From an uncultured Clostridium sp. (GTDB lineage: Bacteria > Bacillota > Clostridia > TANB77 > CAG-508): DNA of 40,002 nt. The notes beneath the pieces were generated by a model. The model was given only the letters and a program-made list of their open reading frames with translations, did no database searches and was not told where the DNA came from. The stretch covers positions 1 through 40,002 of the forward strand of contig CAOKMF010000012.1 in assembly GCA_948469655.1 (NCBI GenBank), in the 5' to 3' direction. Each line of letters opens with the position of its first letter. Position 1 is the stretch's first letter. A program made the position numbers and the translations under genes. Positions 9,785 through 19,420 of the stretch are shown here, in pieces.

Positions 9785-11015
9785 ATGAAGAAACCAGAAC
9801 TATTAGCACCAGCAGGTTCATTTGAAAAAGCAAAGATTGCATTTCTATATGGAGCAGATGCAGTATATTGCGGAACAGCTTCTTTGTCTTTAAGAAGTAG
9901 AGCAGAAGTAGAAGATGATGATTTAGAAAAAACAATTATATATGCACATGGAATAGGAAAAAAAGTTTATGCTGCGATAAATATTTATGCACTAGATGAG
10001 AACTATGAAGAAATAAAAAAACAAGCTAGAATGCTAAATAAACTTAAAGTAGATGGAATTATCCTATCAGATGGTGGGGTATTGGACATAATAAAAAGTG
10101 AAGCGCCAGATGTTCCAATTCATATAAGTACTCAAGCAAATGTGGTAAGTTCACATTCGGCTTCTTTTTGGCATAAAAATGGGGCAGAAAGAGTAATTCT
10201 TGCAAGAGAACTAAATAAAGAGCAAATTAAGGAAATAATAGATAACACTCCAAAAGAGCTTGAGACAGAAATTTTTGTGCATGGTGCATTATGCTTTGGA
10301 TATTCAGGAAGATGCTTCTTAAGCGATTTTCTAGCGTCTCGCAGTGCAAATCTTGGTGATTGTGCACAAAGTTGTAGGTGGGCATATAATTTATATGCAG
10401 AAGAAAAGAATAACCCACGGAAATCTTATGCCAATCGAATATGACGAAAAAGGTACATACATATTTTCTTCAAAGGATTTATGCCTTTTAAAAGAAATAC
10501 CTGAGATTATAGATATGGGAGTAGATAGCCTTAAAATTGAAGGAAGACTTAAAACAGAATATTATTTAGCAAGCGTTGTAAATGTTTATAGGAATGCTAT
10601 TGATAAAGCCATAGAAGATCCTAATAATTATGATTATACAAAATACCTAAATGAAATTGAAAAAGTAAAAACAAGAAGTTTGACTTCATTTTATTTTAAT
10701 GATAGAAATAATAAAGATTTTCAAGAGTTTGAAGGAAAACAATATAACCCGAATTTTGAATTTGGTGGTAAAGTTGTAGAATATAGTGAAGATAAGTCCA
10801 TAATTGAGATAAAAAACAAATTGTTTGTTGGAGATGAGCTTGAAATCATAATTCCAGGAAATATAGAAGTATATAGCTTTAAGATAGAGAATTTATGGGA
10901 TGTAGAGACTGATGAAGAGATAGATTCAGTTAGTCCAGGAAAGAAAGGTCAGCTTGTAAAGATGAAACTTCCTATTAAATGTGAGAAAGATTGGATAATT
11001 AGAAGAAAAAAATAA
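9785..11015 (+). CDS. trhP: U32 peptidase-like tRNA hydroxylation protein (YrrO/TrhP-like), one CGG site
   Basis: About 409 residues. The N-terminus PELLAPAGSFEKAKIAFLYGADAVYCG is family signature, and cysteines in GALCFGYSGRCFLS and GDCAQSCRW are the expected metal/cluster ligands. The family makes 5-hydroxyuridine at wobble position 34 of tRNA, the substrate of the nearby methyltransferase. In-frame CGG at 10418 breaks the frame; omitting the C joins KNNP to GNLMPIEYDEKGTYIFSSK, a conserved run. RBS AAAAGGAG precedes ATG 9785. The older name collagenase-like peptidase is possible, but a tRNA role fits the context better. Confidence 0.85.
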
Positions 11016-11027
11016 GATAAAAAGGAA

Positions 11028-11060
11028 CGCCCTATTGGTTAAGAAACAACCAATAGGGCG
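11028..11060. terminator. terminator between trhP and orphan C
   Basis: Perfect 13-bp stem CGCCCTATTGGTT / AACCAATAGGGCG with a 7-base loop. On the minus strand it is followed by TTCCTTTTT, so it mainly terminates the minus-strand orphan gene; it also lies just after trhP. Confidence 0.85.
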
Positions 11061-11083
11061 TGAGATTTGTATCTGATAGAAGT

Positions 11084-11392
11084 TTAGACTGAAGTTTCCT
11101 TGATTTTACAAGGAAATGATATAGAGTATAACTTGTTAAATCGAATTTCGAGTTTTTTGACATCTTTTTTGAAGAAGTAGATATTAGCCTTTGAACCACT
11201 AAGCTCAGCATGCGGATTAATCTTTTTAACTTCTTCAAGATTGTTATTGATGATTTCTAAGGCTTTCTGGTCTATTTCTAAACAAAAATGAAATTTTCCA
11301 TCGAGCACAATCAAATCAACATCAACCCGGCAACTGTTGTCTTCCCACGTTCTTACTTCTTTAATATAACCTTTGAAGCATCGTACTTTCAT
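11084..11392 (-). CDS. orphan protein C with early in-frame CGG
   Basis: A 102-residue soluble protein of unknown family. The start at 11392 follows GAAAGGAG; the longer frame to 11416 lacks a ribosome site. Codon 22 is CGG (11329-11327, next base G) and must be Arg; a shift would stop after five codons. Own terminator and minus-strand TATAAT upstream near 11445. The third small monocistronic unit of the same design placed between host genes. Confidence 0.65.
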   Translation of the reverse strand: MKVRCFKGYIKEVRTWEDNSCRVDVDLIVLDGKFHFCLEIDQKALEIINNNLEEVKKINPHAELSGSKANIYFFKKDVKKLEIRFNKLYSISFPCKIKETSV

Positions 11393-11473
11393 AACAAATC
11401 TCCTTTCAAATCGCATGAATTTACACGTTACATATAATTATTATAGCATAAATTATGTTAAATAGCAATTATA

Positions 11474-12535
11474 TTAATTGTTTATTCTTAACCTTTCTCC
11501 TGCATAAATCAGATTTATATTTCGTATATGATTTAATCTTGCAATACTTTCAATAGATACATGGAACATTCTAGAAATAGAAGTTAATGTATTTCCACGT
11601 TTTATAGTATATATTACATGGTTCATATCATAAGCGTTTCCAGTTATTTCATTGAAGTTTCTTGTTACATCAATTTTTAAAACTTGACCTGGGAAAATCA
11701 AGTTTACATTACTAATTCCGTTTAAACCTGCAATCTCAGTTACAGTTGTTCCAAATTCATTTGCAATTTCACTTAAAGTATTTCCTCTTCTAACAGTATA
11801 AGTTTCTATTTGGTTAGTAGTATTTCCAGTAGTATTTATGCTAGAAGGAGAAGTTAGAAAGATGTCATTAGTAAATTTATTTCTATCAACAAAAGCTCTA
11901 ATTCCACTTATCCTACCACTATTAGTATACTGAAACCCAGTCCATGAAGACCAATTAACGTCACTCGAAGGAGTCTCAGGACCGTATTCTGCAATCCAAA
12001 GTGGATATGAAGCTGCAAGTTCTCTGCTAAACACATTTCTTGCATTGTACGCATCACTATATATTATCATTTCTTTTCCTGTAAGTTCTTGTACTCTATT
12101 TAGAAAAATAGTGGATAGTCTATTTATCTCTTCTACATTTAAATTTCCAAAATTTTCAAAATCCATTGCTAATTTACAATCTGGAGTAGTTCCAGAAATT
12201 ACAGAAGAGAAGTATTCCGCTTCTCTTATAGCTTCTTCTTCAGTCCTTGCCATTACATAATGATAAAACCCAATATTTAAACCATTTGCTTTAGCATTTG
12301 TGTAGTTTACCCTGAAATATGGGTCAGTAATGTTTGTTCCTTGACTTGATTTAATGTATACAACCTGAATTCCAGCATTTTTGACTTCTGCATAATTGAT
12401 ATACCCTTGCCAATTACTTACATCAATTCCTTCGTATATAGTTTCAGAAGTAGGTGGAAGGGCAGAAACAGATGTAGTTAAAAGCAATAAGAAAAAACAT
12501 GTAAGTAATAGTATATGTATATATTTTTTTATCAC
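11474..12535 (-). CDS. GH25 lysozyme with two C-terminal LysM domains
   Basis: A secreted 353-residue muramidase. A signal peptide covers about residues 1-25 (LLLLTTSVSA). The GH25 barrel runs about 34-220: GIDVSNWQG with its catalytic-site Asp, AMDFENFG with Asp and Glu in the active site, and PLWIAEYGP. Two LysM repeats (YTVRRGNTLSEIANEFGTT near 246 and YTIKRGNTLTSISRMF near 310) bind peptidoglycan. It would cleave the MurNAc-GlcNAc bond, for wall turnover or spore/mother-cell lysis. It is intact with no in-frame CGG. RBS AAAGGAGG lies upstream of the start at 12535. Confidence 0.92.
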   Translation of the reverse strand: MIKKYIHILLLTCFFLLLLTTSVSALPPTSETIYEGIDVSNWQGYINYAEVKNAGIQVVYIKSSQGTNITDPYFRVNYTNAKANGLNIGFYHYVMARTEEEAIREAEYFSSVISGTTPDCKLAMDFENFGNLNVEEINRLSTIFLNRVQELTGKEMIIYSDAYNARNVFSRELAASYPLWIAEYGPETPSSDVNWSSWTGFQYTNSGRISGIRAFVDRNKFTNDIFLTSPSSINTTGNTTNQIETYTVRRGNTLSEIANEFGTTVTEIAGLNGISNVNLIFPGQVLKIDVTRNFNEITGNAYDMNHVIYTIKRGNTLTSISRMFHVSIESIARLNHIRNINLIYAGERLRINN

Positions 12536-12646
12536 AAAAAAACCTCCTTTTAGTTAGATAGATATATTATATGAATTTTTACAAAATGTGTGATTGAAAT
12601 TTATGTAGAATTGTGATATAAATTAGAAAAAAGAAAGGGAATAGAA

Positions 12647-13308
12647 ATGATGATTGAAGAATATATAAATAAATTAAGGCCATATATTGCCGATATGTTT
12701 TCTAAAGATTCAAGTGGTCATGATATTAGTCATTTAGAAAGAACCATGAAACTTGCATTGTATCTACAAGAAAAAGAAGGTGGAGATAGAGTAGTTGTTG
12801 GTATTTCTGCTTTTTTACATGATATACATAGAATATTAGGAAATGAAAAGGGACATTTTGTTTCTCCAAAAGAATCTTTAGAAACCGTTAGACGGACTTT
12901 TATCTAAAATTGATTTAAGTGAAGAACAAAAAGATAAAATATGTTATGCAATTGAATATCATGAATTATACAATTGGAATGGAAATAATATAGAAGATAT
13001 AAATGCATTAATTTTACAAGATGCTGATAATTTAGATGCTATTCGGAGCAATTGGAATAGGTAGAACTTTTTGTTATTCGGGATATCATAATGTACCTAT
13101 GTATGATGATAAAGTGCCAATTGATAAAGAAATTAAATATAGTGAAGGTAGAATTTCACCTTCAACAATACACCATTTTTATGAAAAATTGCTCAAACAA
13201 GGAGAATATATGAATACTAAGACATCAAAAGAAATGGCAAGGGAAAGAACAGAGTTTATGAGAAGCTTTGTAGACGAATTTTTGAAAGAATGGGAAGGGA
13301 AATTTTAA
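12647..13308 (+). CDS. HD-domain phosphohydrolase, two CGG sites
   Basis: About 219 residues. Metal-binding pattern H (SSGHDISH near 25), HD (AFLHDIHR near 60) and a later D (LQDADNLDAIG near 130) mark an HD-superfamily hydrolase of the YedJ-like type acting on a phosphorylated small molecule. Omitting C12893 gives ETVRGLLSKIDLSEEQ and omitting C13044 gives DNLDAIGAIGIGRTF. Without the first shift the protein stops at about residue 86 before the last metal ligand. The GNAT gene follows 16 bases later, probably in the same transcript. Confidence 0.82.
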
Positions 13309-13324
13309 GGAGAATATTATAAAT

Positions 13325-13810
13325 ATGCAAGATACAGTGGAAATTATAGAATACAAAGATATAAATAATAGATTTAGTAATGAAGCTATACATGATTTTA
13401 TAAATCAGAGTATGCATAAATTTATAGGTAGAAAATTAAAACTAAGAGAAGATTGTTACTATATAGAAGAACACTATTTACAAAATGGCGGTAATTTTTG
13501 GATAGCAGTAGATAAAAACGAGATAATTGGAACAATAGGATTAGAAAATAGGGGAAAAGTAGGAATATTAAGAAGATTATATATTGATGAAAACTACCAA
13601 AATTTAGGAATAGGAAGTATGTTATATAAAGCCCTTGAAAATTATGCTATTAGAAAAACGAATATAAAAACTCTGTATTTGACATGTGGAAAAGTACTAG
13701 AAAACGCACATAAATTTTATGCAAAGCATGGTTTTAAGCAAATAGATAATTTAGAAATAGAATTGAATGTTAAGGAACATGAAGATTTGTTAAAAAAAGA
13801 CATAATATAA
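13325..13810 (+). CDS. GNAT-family N-acetyltransferase
   Basis: 161 residues with a GCN5-type acetyl-CoA fold: LRRLYIDENYQNLGIGSMLY (about 80-99) contains the Q/R-x-x-G-x-G/A-type pyrophosphate-binding motif, and YAKHGFKQI (about 140) is the usual end strand. Substrate unknown. It follows the HD gene closely with RBS AAGGAG and is intact. No in-frame CGG. Confidence 0.85.
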   Translation: MQDTVEIIEYKDINNRFSNEAIHDFINQSMHKFIGRKLKLREDCYYIEEHYLQNGGNFWIAVDKNEIIGTIGLENRGKVGILRRLYIDENYQNLGIGSMLYKALENYAIRKTNIKTLYLTCGKVLENAHKFYAKHGFKQIDNLEIELNVKEHEDLLKKDII

Positions 13811-13820
13811 CATAAGGTAT

Positions 13821-13853
13821 AAAAAGGTGGCTAGTTTCTTTAGCCACCTTTTT
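13821..13853. terminator. bidirectional terminator between GNAT and sigK
   Basis: AAAAAGGTGGCTA and TAGCCACCTTTTT pair perfectly over 13 bp. A and T runs on either side suit both convergent genes. Confidence 0.85.
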
Positions 13854-13857
13854 ATAA

Positions 13858-14561
13858 TTATTCTTGAAATTCCTTACTTAGCTTATTTATTGCCTTTGTT
13901 TCTATTCTAGATACATAACTACGGCTAATTCCAAGCATTTTTGCTATTTCATTTTGTGTTTTCGGAACTTTCCCATTTAAACCAAAACGCATTTCTAGTA
14001 TAGATTGTTCTCTATCCTTTAAAACTTCTTTCATTTTTTCAAAAAGCTTTTTGGTTTTAAGCTTTAAGTCAATTTCTTCTTCGATACTTCTATCGTCATT
14101 TTCTAGTATTTCAAGGAGTGTTATCTCATTATCGTCTTTATCTTTTCCAATAGGTTCATTTAAGTATACTTCAGCTTTAGTCTTTTTAGATGTTCTTAAA
14201 AACATCAAAATTTCATTTTCTATACACCTTGCAACATATGTGGCAAGTCTAATATTTTTGTCCATGTTAAAACTATTAATGCCTTTTATAAGTCCAATTG
14301 TTCCTATTGAAATTAAGTCGTCTTGGTCGATATTTGTAGAAGAATATTTCTTAGCAACATGGGCAACAAGTCTTAAGTTTCTTTCTATTAAAATATTTCT
14401 AGCTTCTTCATCGCCGGTCTTTAGTTTTTCTAAAAATATTTTCTCTTCATCAGGACTTAAAGGTTCTGGAAAAAGGTTAGAACTTTGTATATATCCGGAC
14501 TGCAAACATTGCAGTTTTTAAGAAGAGAAAGAAACCGGAAATTGTAAGAGCCTCTATCATT
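13858..14561 (-). CDS. sigK: late mother-cell sigma factor sigma-K, one CGG site and one other frame break
   Basis: RNA polymerase sigma factor of the late mother cell. GDEEARNILIERNLRLVAH, DLISIGTIGLIKGI, ATYVARCIENEILMFLR and a C-terminal helix-turn-helix (TQNEIAKMLGISRSYVSRIE) are typical. The conserved part runs from 14505 down to 13858. The family's hydrophobic N-terminus lies upstream: ATG 14561 with a TTGGAGG site gives MIEALTISGFFLF, and the extra C at 14497 (CGGA) joins MFAV to GYIQSSNLFPEPLS. These two pieces are one base out of register at the T3A5 run 14524-14516, a break not of the CGG type. It may be a true homopolymer indel or an assembly error. N-terminal extent is therefore uncertain. 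Confidence 0.85.
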
Positions 14562-14819
14562 TATAATTACCTCCAAAAAATCTTATACAAAGCAATTATA
14601 TGTTTGAAAATTCTACTTCGTGCCTGACCATAGAAAACTATTTTCTTGATAGGGTAGTACATATATAGAAAATAAACAAAAAATTAAAATCAATAAAAAG
14701 TATTGAAATTATAACAAAATTATGTTAATATTATAAGTATTAATTTATTATAATTCTCCTGTGCTCTTTACAGCAGGTGCATTGCAACTATTAACTGACA
14801 ACATAAGGAGGCATTTAAA
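14562..14819. other. gene-free spacer between divergent sigK and small ORFs
   Basis: AT-rich, with several TATAAT-like words near 14720-14755 and a short CAGCAGGTG-containing stretch. No ORF with a ribosome site and no stable RNA was recognised. It should hold the promoters of both flanking units. Confidence 0.3.
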
Positions 14820-14981
14820 ATGAAAGAAAACACATTTGAAATTAGAAAAAGGGAAAACATAAGGAAAGTAAACAACGGTAACTCGTTTTATGATGTTTTT
14901 GAGAAAAGAAGCTTCAAGGATAACCAAGCTTATAAGCTTGTAGCCGGCTTAACAAGAGTTCGTTTTTCAAAGGAGAAATAA
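14820..14981 (+). CDS. small basic protein (53 aa)
   Basis: ATG 14820 preceded by ATAAGGAGGC opens a 53-codon frame rich in Lys and Arg. It ends one base before the next start, so the two small genes form a unit. No family recognised. No in-frame CGG. The ribosome site and tight coupling support it being real. Confidence 0.5.
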   Translation: MKENTFEIRKRENIRKVNNGNSFYDVFEKRSFKDNQAYKLVAGLTRVRFSKEK

Positions 14982-14982
14982 T

Positions 14983-15165
14983 ATGGAAAATATAATTTTA
15001 AAGATTGTAGCTGTTTTGTGCGTGACGGTTGTAGCAATTGCTGTACTAATTACAAATCGGAGAGATGAAGATGTTGCTTTAATAGTTTTAATCTTTGTAG
15101 TAATAGCTTTAGCAATTATCTTTATTCCATGGAAAGATGCAGCTTTATTTATACTTAATAATTAA
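14983..15165 (+). CDS. orphan two-helix membrane protein D with in-frame CGG
   Basis: 60 residues with two membrane helices (about 5-24 and 31-50) separated by TNRRDED. RBS AAAGGAG precedes ATG 14983. Codon 26 is CGG (15058-15060, next base A). Read as Arg the frame keeps a coherent second helix; a +1 shift would end it after seven codons. It is thus an exception to CGGA shifting, unless it is expressed only when CGG is read as Arg or the truncated form is the product. Function unknown. Confidence 0.6.
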   Translation: MENIILKIVAVLCVTVVAIAVLITNRRDEDVALIVLIFVVIALAIIFIPWKDAALFILNN

Positions 15166-15191
15166 CTGTTTTTAGAATTATATGAAAGGTC

Positions 15192-15216
15192 AAAGTAGTC
15201 ACAGTGTGGCTACTTT
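15192..15216 (+). terminator. terminator of the small-gene pair
   Basis: AAAGTAG...CTACTTT stem, extended by CA/TG, followed by a short T run. Confidence 0.65.
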
Positions 15217-15311
15217 TGGCTTATGTTTCCTTAGTTATTATAATAACAACTATTTTCTTGACTGAACTTAAATTATTTAATATAATTAAGAAATATAAGG
15301 GAGGGGTTTAA

Positions 15312-16420
15312 TTGATAGACCTTGAAGAAAATAAAAGGGAACTTCAAAATTTAAAGACTAAATATTTAAGCTTAGATAAAACTTTAGATAAAGAAAAACT
15401 GGAAGATAGATTAAAAGAGCTAGAAGAAAAAACTTTACAAGATGGCTTTTGGAATGATGTAAAAAAAGCAAATAGTATTTTGCGTGATATTAAAGAAGTA
15501 AAGTCTAAAGTTATAAGTTTAAATGAAATAAAAGAAAATCTTGATAATTTAATAGAAACAAATGAATTTTTACTTGTTGAGAATGACGAAGAAATGGCAA
15601 TAGACTTAGTAAGGAGCACAAATTCATTAAGAGAAAATATAGAAAAGTTAGAAACAAAAATGTTTCTTTCAGGCAAATTTGATAGAAACAATGCAATAAT
15701 TACACTTCATCCAGGAGCCCGGTGGAACTGAGTCACAAGATTGGGCACAAATGCTTTATAGAATGTATTCTAGATGGGCTACAAATAATGGATATACATT
15801 AAAAGAAACTGACCTTTTAGAAGGAGAAGAGGCAGGAATTAAAAGTGTTACAGCTGTAATTGAAGGAGAATATGCTTATGGATATTTAAAAGGAGAGATG
15901 GGTGTTCATAGATTAGTTAGAATTTCTCCTTTTGATTCAGGTGGAAGGAGGCATACTTCTTTTGCATCTGTTGAAGTGCTTCCCGAAATTACAGACGATA
16001 TAGAATTAGAAATAAACCCAGATGATTTAAGAATAGATACTTATCGTTCTTCAGGAGCAGGGGGACAACATGTAAACAAGACTTCGTCTGCTGTTAGAAT
16101 AACTCATATACCTACAAACACTGTGACTTCTTGCCAATCAGAACGCTCTCAGCTTCAAAATAAAGAAACAGCCATGAAAATGCTTAAATCTAAGCTTTTA
16201 GATTTAAAAGAGAAAGAGCACAAGGACAAAATAGAAGATCTAAAAGGTGTTCAAAGGGAAATAGCATGGGGAAGTCAAATAAGGTCATATGTTTTTTGCC
16301 CATATACATTAGTAAAAGACCATAGAACTAATTTTGAAGTTGGAAATGTAGAATCTGTAATGAATCGGCGAAATAGATAGGTTTATGGAAGCATATTTAA
16401 AGCTAGATGTTAGTAAATAA
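15312..16420 (+). CDS. prfB: peptide chain release factor 2, two CGG sites
   Basis: RF2 releases peptides at UGA and UAA. About 368 residues starting at TTG 15312 after GGGAGGGG. The catalytic GGQ lies in [17 protein letters not shown]. In most bacteria prfB is itself controlled by a +1 shift at an in-frame UGA near codon 25; here that region ([19 protein letters not shown]) reads straight through with no UGA. Instead CGG sites lie at 15720, where omitting the C restores [16 protein letters not shown], and at 16366, restoring [15 protein letters not shown]. Without the first shift the product stops at residue 139, far before the GGQ. Confidence 0.93.
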
Positions 16421-16429
16421 AGGAGGAAT

Positions 16430-17438
16430 ATGGAAGATAATATAATTGAAGTAAAAAACTTAGTTAAAAAATATAAAATTAATGAAAGAAAACACGGAAT
16501 ATTTGGATATATAAAAAATTTATTTCATCCCAAATATACGGAATTTACAGCTGTTAATAATATAAGTTTTAATGTAAAGAAGGGCGAGCTTGTCGGATAT
16601 ATTGGGGAAAATGGTGCTCGGAAAATCTACTACAATAAAAATGCTAACTGGACTTCTTACACCAACATCTGGAAATGTTAAAGTTAATGGAATTGTGCCA
16701 AATGAAAAAAGAATAGAAAATAACAAACAAATAGGTGCGGTTTTTGGTCAGAAAACTCAGCTTTGGTGGGACCTTCCTGTAATAGAAACTTTTGAATTAA
16801 TAAAGAAGATGTACAATATGTCTAACAAAGAATACAAAGAAAATCTAGAAAAATTTACTAAGATTTTAGATTTAAAAGACCTATTAAATAAACAAGTTAA
16901 AAACTTAAGTTTAGGTCAAAAAATGAGATGTGAGATAGCTGCAACATTTCTACATAACCCAAAAGTTGTTTATTTAGATGAACCTACAATAGGACTAGAT
17001 ATACTTGTAAAAGAAAATATTAGAAAATTTATAAAAGATATTAATAAAGAAGAAAATACAACTGTAATACTTACAACCCATGATTTAAAGGATATTGAAG
17101 AAGTATGTGACAGAATTATACTAATTGATAAAGGTAAAATAATTTACGATGGAGAAAAGGAATCCTTTAAAAACAAATATGGAAAACATATTATGGCAGA
17201 GTTTATTATAAAAGATAAAAGTAAAAACATTACCCTAGAAACAAATGAAGAAGAGTTTGAAATTATTGATGAAACGGATAATAGTTTAAAAATAAAATTT
17301 AATCATGATAGACTTACAATAATGGATATAGTAAATAAAATATCGAAATTTTGTAATATTTTAGATATGCATGTACAAGAAGAAGGATTAGAAGAAATAT
17401 TAAAAGAAATATATAGAGGGGAAGCAATAAGTGATTAA
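16430..17438 (+). CDS. ABC-2 exporter ATP-binding protein, one CGG site in Walker A
   Basis: About 335 residues; ATPase of a three-gene ABC-2 exporter with the two following permeases. Walker A reads GENGAGKSTT (about 60-69) only if the extra C at 16619 is skipped: the CGG falls between Ala and the invariant Gly of GKS. Signature LSLGQ (about 158), Walker B VVYLDEPT and H-loop TTHD are present. RBS AAAGGAGG lies just after prfB. It resembles ATPases that pair with the DUF990-type (PF06182) permeases. Substrate unknown. Confidence 0.88.
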
Positions 17439-18222
17439 TAAAATCTGGAAAATAGCAAGGCAGGTAACAAAGGAAGATTTATATTATAGATTTGATGTAT
17501 TATTATATGTATGTAATTTTATTATACAAATAACAGTATATATATTTATTTGGCTTGCGATATATAATAATGGTAATCAAGTCCTAGGCATGAATTTCGA
17601 GCAAATAACGACCTATTATGTTTTGGCTATAACGCTTAACCCAATCATATTTTGGGGGATAAACGAAAGTATAGGAGAACATATAAGAGAAGGAGAAGTT
17701 CAAAAACAACTTTTATTTCCCATTTCATACTTTAATTGGAATTTTGGAATAAAAATTGGGGTAGTCTTAGAATCTTGTGTTGTTGGTGGAATAACTTTTG
17801 TAATATGTTTGTGCTTATTTGGGGTGCTTCCCCCAGCAGGTATTATAAATTTCCTATTTTTTATAATTTTAATATGCTTATCTGTTGTGGTTATATATTT
17901 GCTAGAAATGATACTAGGAATGGCTGCATTTTATACAAATTCTCTTTGGGGAGTAGAAGTATTCAAAAGGGCTGTCCTTAATATATTTACTGGAATGATA
18001 GCCCCTATTACACTTTTCCCAGAATTTCTGCAGAAAATAGCTAATGTTTTACCATTTAAAGAGTGCGTGTATACTCCAATTAGCATTTATTTTGGAGAAT
18101 TAAGCCAAAATGAGATATTGCATGTCATACTAAAACAATGTATTTGGATAGTTATTTTATATATTATAGCAAAAATTGTATTTAAAAAAGCAATAAAAAA
18201 TATAACAATAAATGGAGGATAA
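17431..18222 (+). CDS. ABC-2 type permease
   Basis: 263 residues with about six membrane helices; overlaps the ATPase gene by 8 bases and the next permease by 11, so all three are co-translated. It matches the pattern of paired ABC-2/DUF990-type permeases that accompany the preceding ATPase. Intact; no in-frame CGG. Substrate cannot be inferred. Confidence 0.78.
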   Translation: MINKIWKIARQVTKEDLYYRFDVLLYVCNFIIQITVYIFIWLAIYNNGNQVLGMNFEQITTYYVLAITLNPIIFWGINESIGEHIREGEVQKQLLFPISYFNWNFGIKIGVVLESCVVGGITFVICLCLFGVLPPAGIINFLFFIILICLSVVVIYLLEMILGMAAFYTNSLWGVEVFKRAVLNIFTGMIAPITLFPEFLQKIANVLPFKECVYTPISIYFGELSQNEILHVILKQCIWIVILYIIAKIVFKKAIKNITINGG

Positions 18223-19012
18223 TGTGTTTCGAAATATTAAAATATATGTCTCTTTTATGGGAGCAGCACTAAAAAGGATGATGATATATCGAGTAGATTG
18301 CATAGTCGGAATGATATCCCAGGTAATATATCAAGCTATTGAATTACTATTTATTTGGATAGTATTTCAAAATACAGATAGTATTGCTGGATGGAGTTTT
18401 GAACATTTGTTATTACTTTATGGAACTATGATGCTATCAATTTCTGTAACAGACTTATTTTTTGATGCTACCTATGATATAGGACGTAAATTTATAAGAA
18501 AAGGTAAATTTGATAATATTTTGCTTAGACCAGTTCATCCACTAATCTCAATATTAGGTGAAACTGATAGTACAAGCATATTGGGGTATTCTGCAATTTC
18601 AATCTTTTTAATTGTTACAATGCTTATAAAATTACAAATATCTATAACATTTATACTAATATTAAAAATACTATACTTTGGAATTATAGGCGGACTTATT
18701 ATAGGGGGAGTGCAAACAATATTTAGTATATCAGGTTTTTGGACTCATAAGTCAAATGAAGTTGTTTGGTCAGTATTTCAGCTACACAAGCTCGCTCAGT
18801 ATCCTATTGAAATATATAATAAATTTATAAGAGTTATAATAACAATGATAATTCCATTTGCTTTTGCATCATATTATCCAACACTAGAATATCTTGAAGA
18901 AGGTGGAAATAACTTGATGCTTATATCTTTAGTTATTGTAATAATTATTTGGTTTATTGCTATAAAAGTATGGAACTTTGCTTTAAGTAAATATAGAAGT
19001 ACAGGAAATTAA
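18212..19012 (+). CDS. ABC-2 type permease (PF06182-like)
   Basis: 266 residues, about six helices. FDNILLRPVHPLISILGE is the family's conserved cytoplasmic segment. RBS TGGAGGA lies within the end of the previous gene. It is the second membrane half of the exporter. Intact. A short AAGTAC/GTACTTTTTT hairpin directly after the stop (19013-19027) may terminate the unit. Confidence 0.78.
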   Translation: MEDNVFRNIKIYVSFMGAALKRMMIYRVDCIVGMISQVIYQAIELLFIWIVFQNTDSIAGWSFEHLLLLYGTMMLSISVTDLFFDATYDIGRKFIRKGKFDNILLRPVHPLISILGETDSTSILGYSAISIFLIVTMLIKLQISITFILILKILYFGIIGGLIIGGVQTIFSISGFWTHKSNEVVWSVFQLHKLAQYPIEIYNKFIRVIITMIIPFAFASYYPTLEYLEEGGNNLMLISLVIVIIIWFIAIKVWNFALSKYRSTGN

Positions 19013-19109
19013 GTACTGTACTTTTTTGTATTGTTAGTCCATTTTTTGTTCTAAATATCTTTTTGTCCGAATATATATATTATATAACATACGAGAGGGG
19101 AGAAAGCCT

Positions 19110-19409
19110 ATGACACTAGAAGAAAGAAGAAATTTAAATCAGACGACCATTCAAAATCTCATATTGGAAAATAGAGAAAAGCTAAGCATATCAGGGGTTT
19201 TAGATGTGCTAAGCTTTGATGACCAGGTAGTAATGGTAGAAACAGAACTTGGACTTCTTACAATTAAAGGTGAAAACTTAAAAATAAACAAATTAAGTAT
19301 TGATACTTCTGAAGTAATAGTAGAAGGGGATATAAATAGCTTAAGCTATTCTGAAAAAGACTTAGGAAAAGATAAGGCAGGAAGTATTATTAGTAAGATT
19401 TTTAGATAA
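19110..19409 (+). CDS. yabP: sporulation protein YabP
   Basis: 99 residues. The fold and order (LSISGVLDVLSFDDQVVMVETELG) and the adjacent yabQ identify the YabP family, needed for spore cortex assembly. RBS GAGAGGGGAG precedes ATG 19110. Intact, with no CGG. The yabP-yabQ-divIC order is conserved in spore formers. Confidence 0.87.
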   Translation: MTLEERRNLNQTTIQNLILENREKLSISGVLDVLSFDDQVVMVETELGLLTIKGENLKINKLSIDTSEVIVEGDINSLSYSEKDLGKDKAGSIISKIFR

Positions 19410-19420
19410 TATTTTTAAGT

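Noticed and set aside
14565..14580. TTG 14577 as the sigK start, using a second CGG at 14538
   Set aside because: After that shift the frame still does not reach the CGG at 14497 in phase.
15312..15400. Classical prfB UGA frameshift
   Set aside because: No in-frame UGA or frame change near codon 25.
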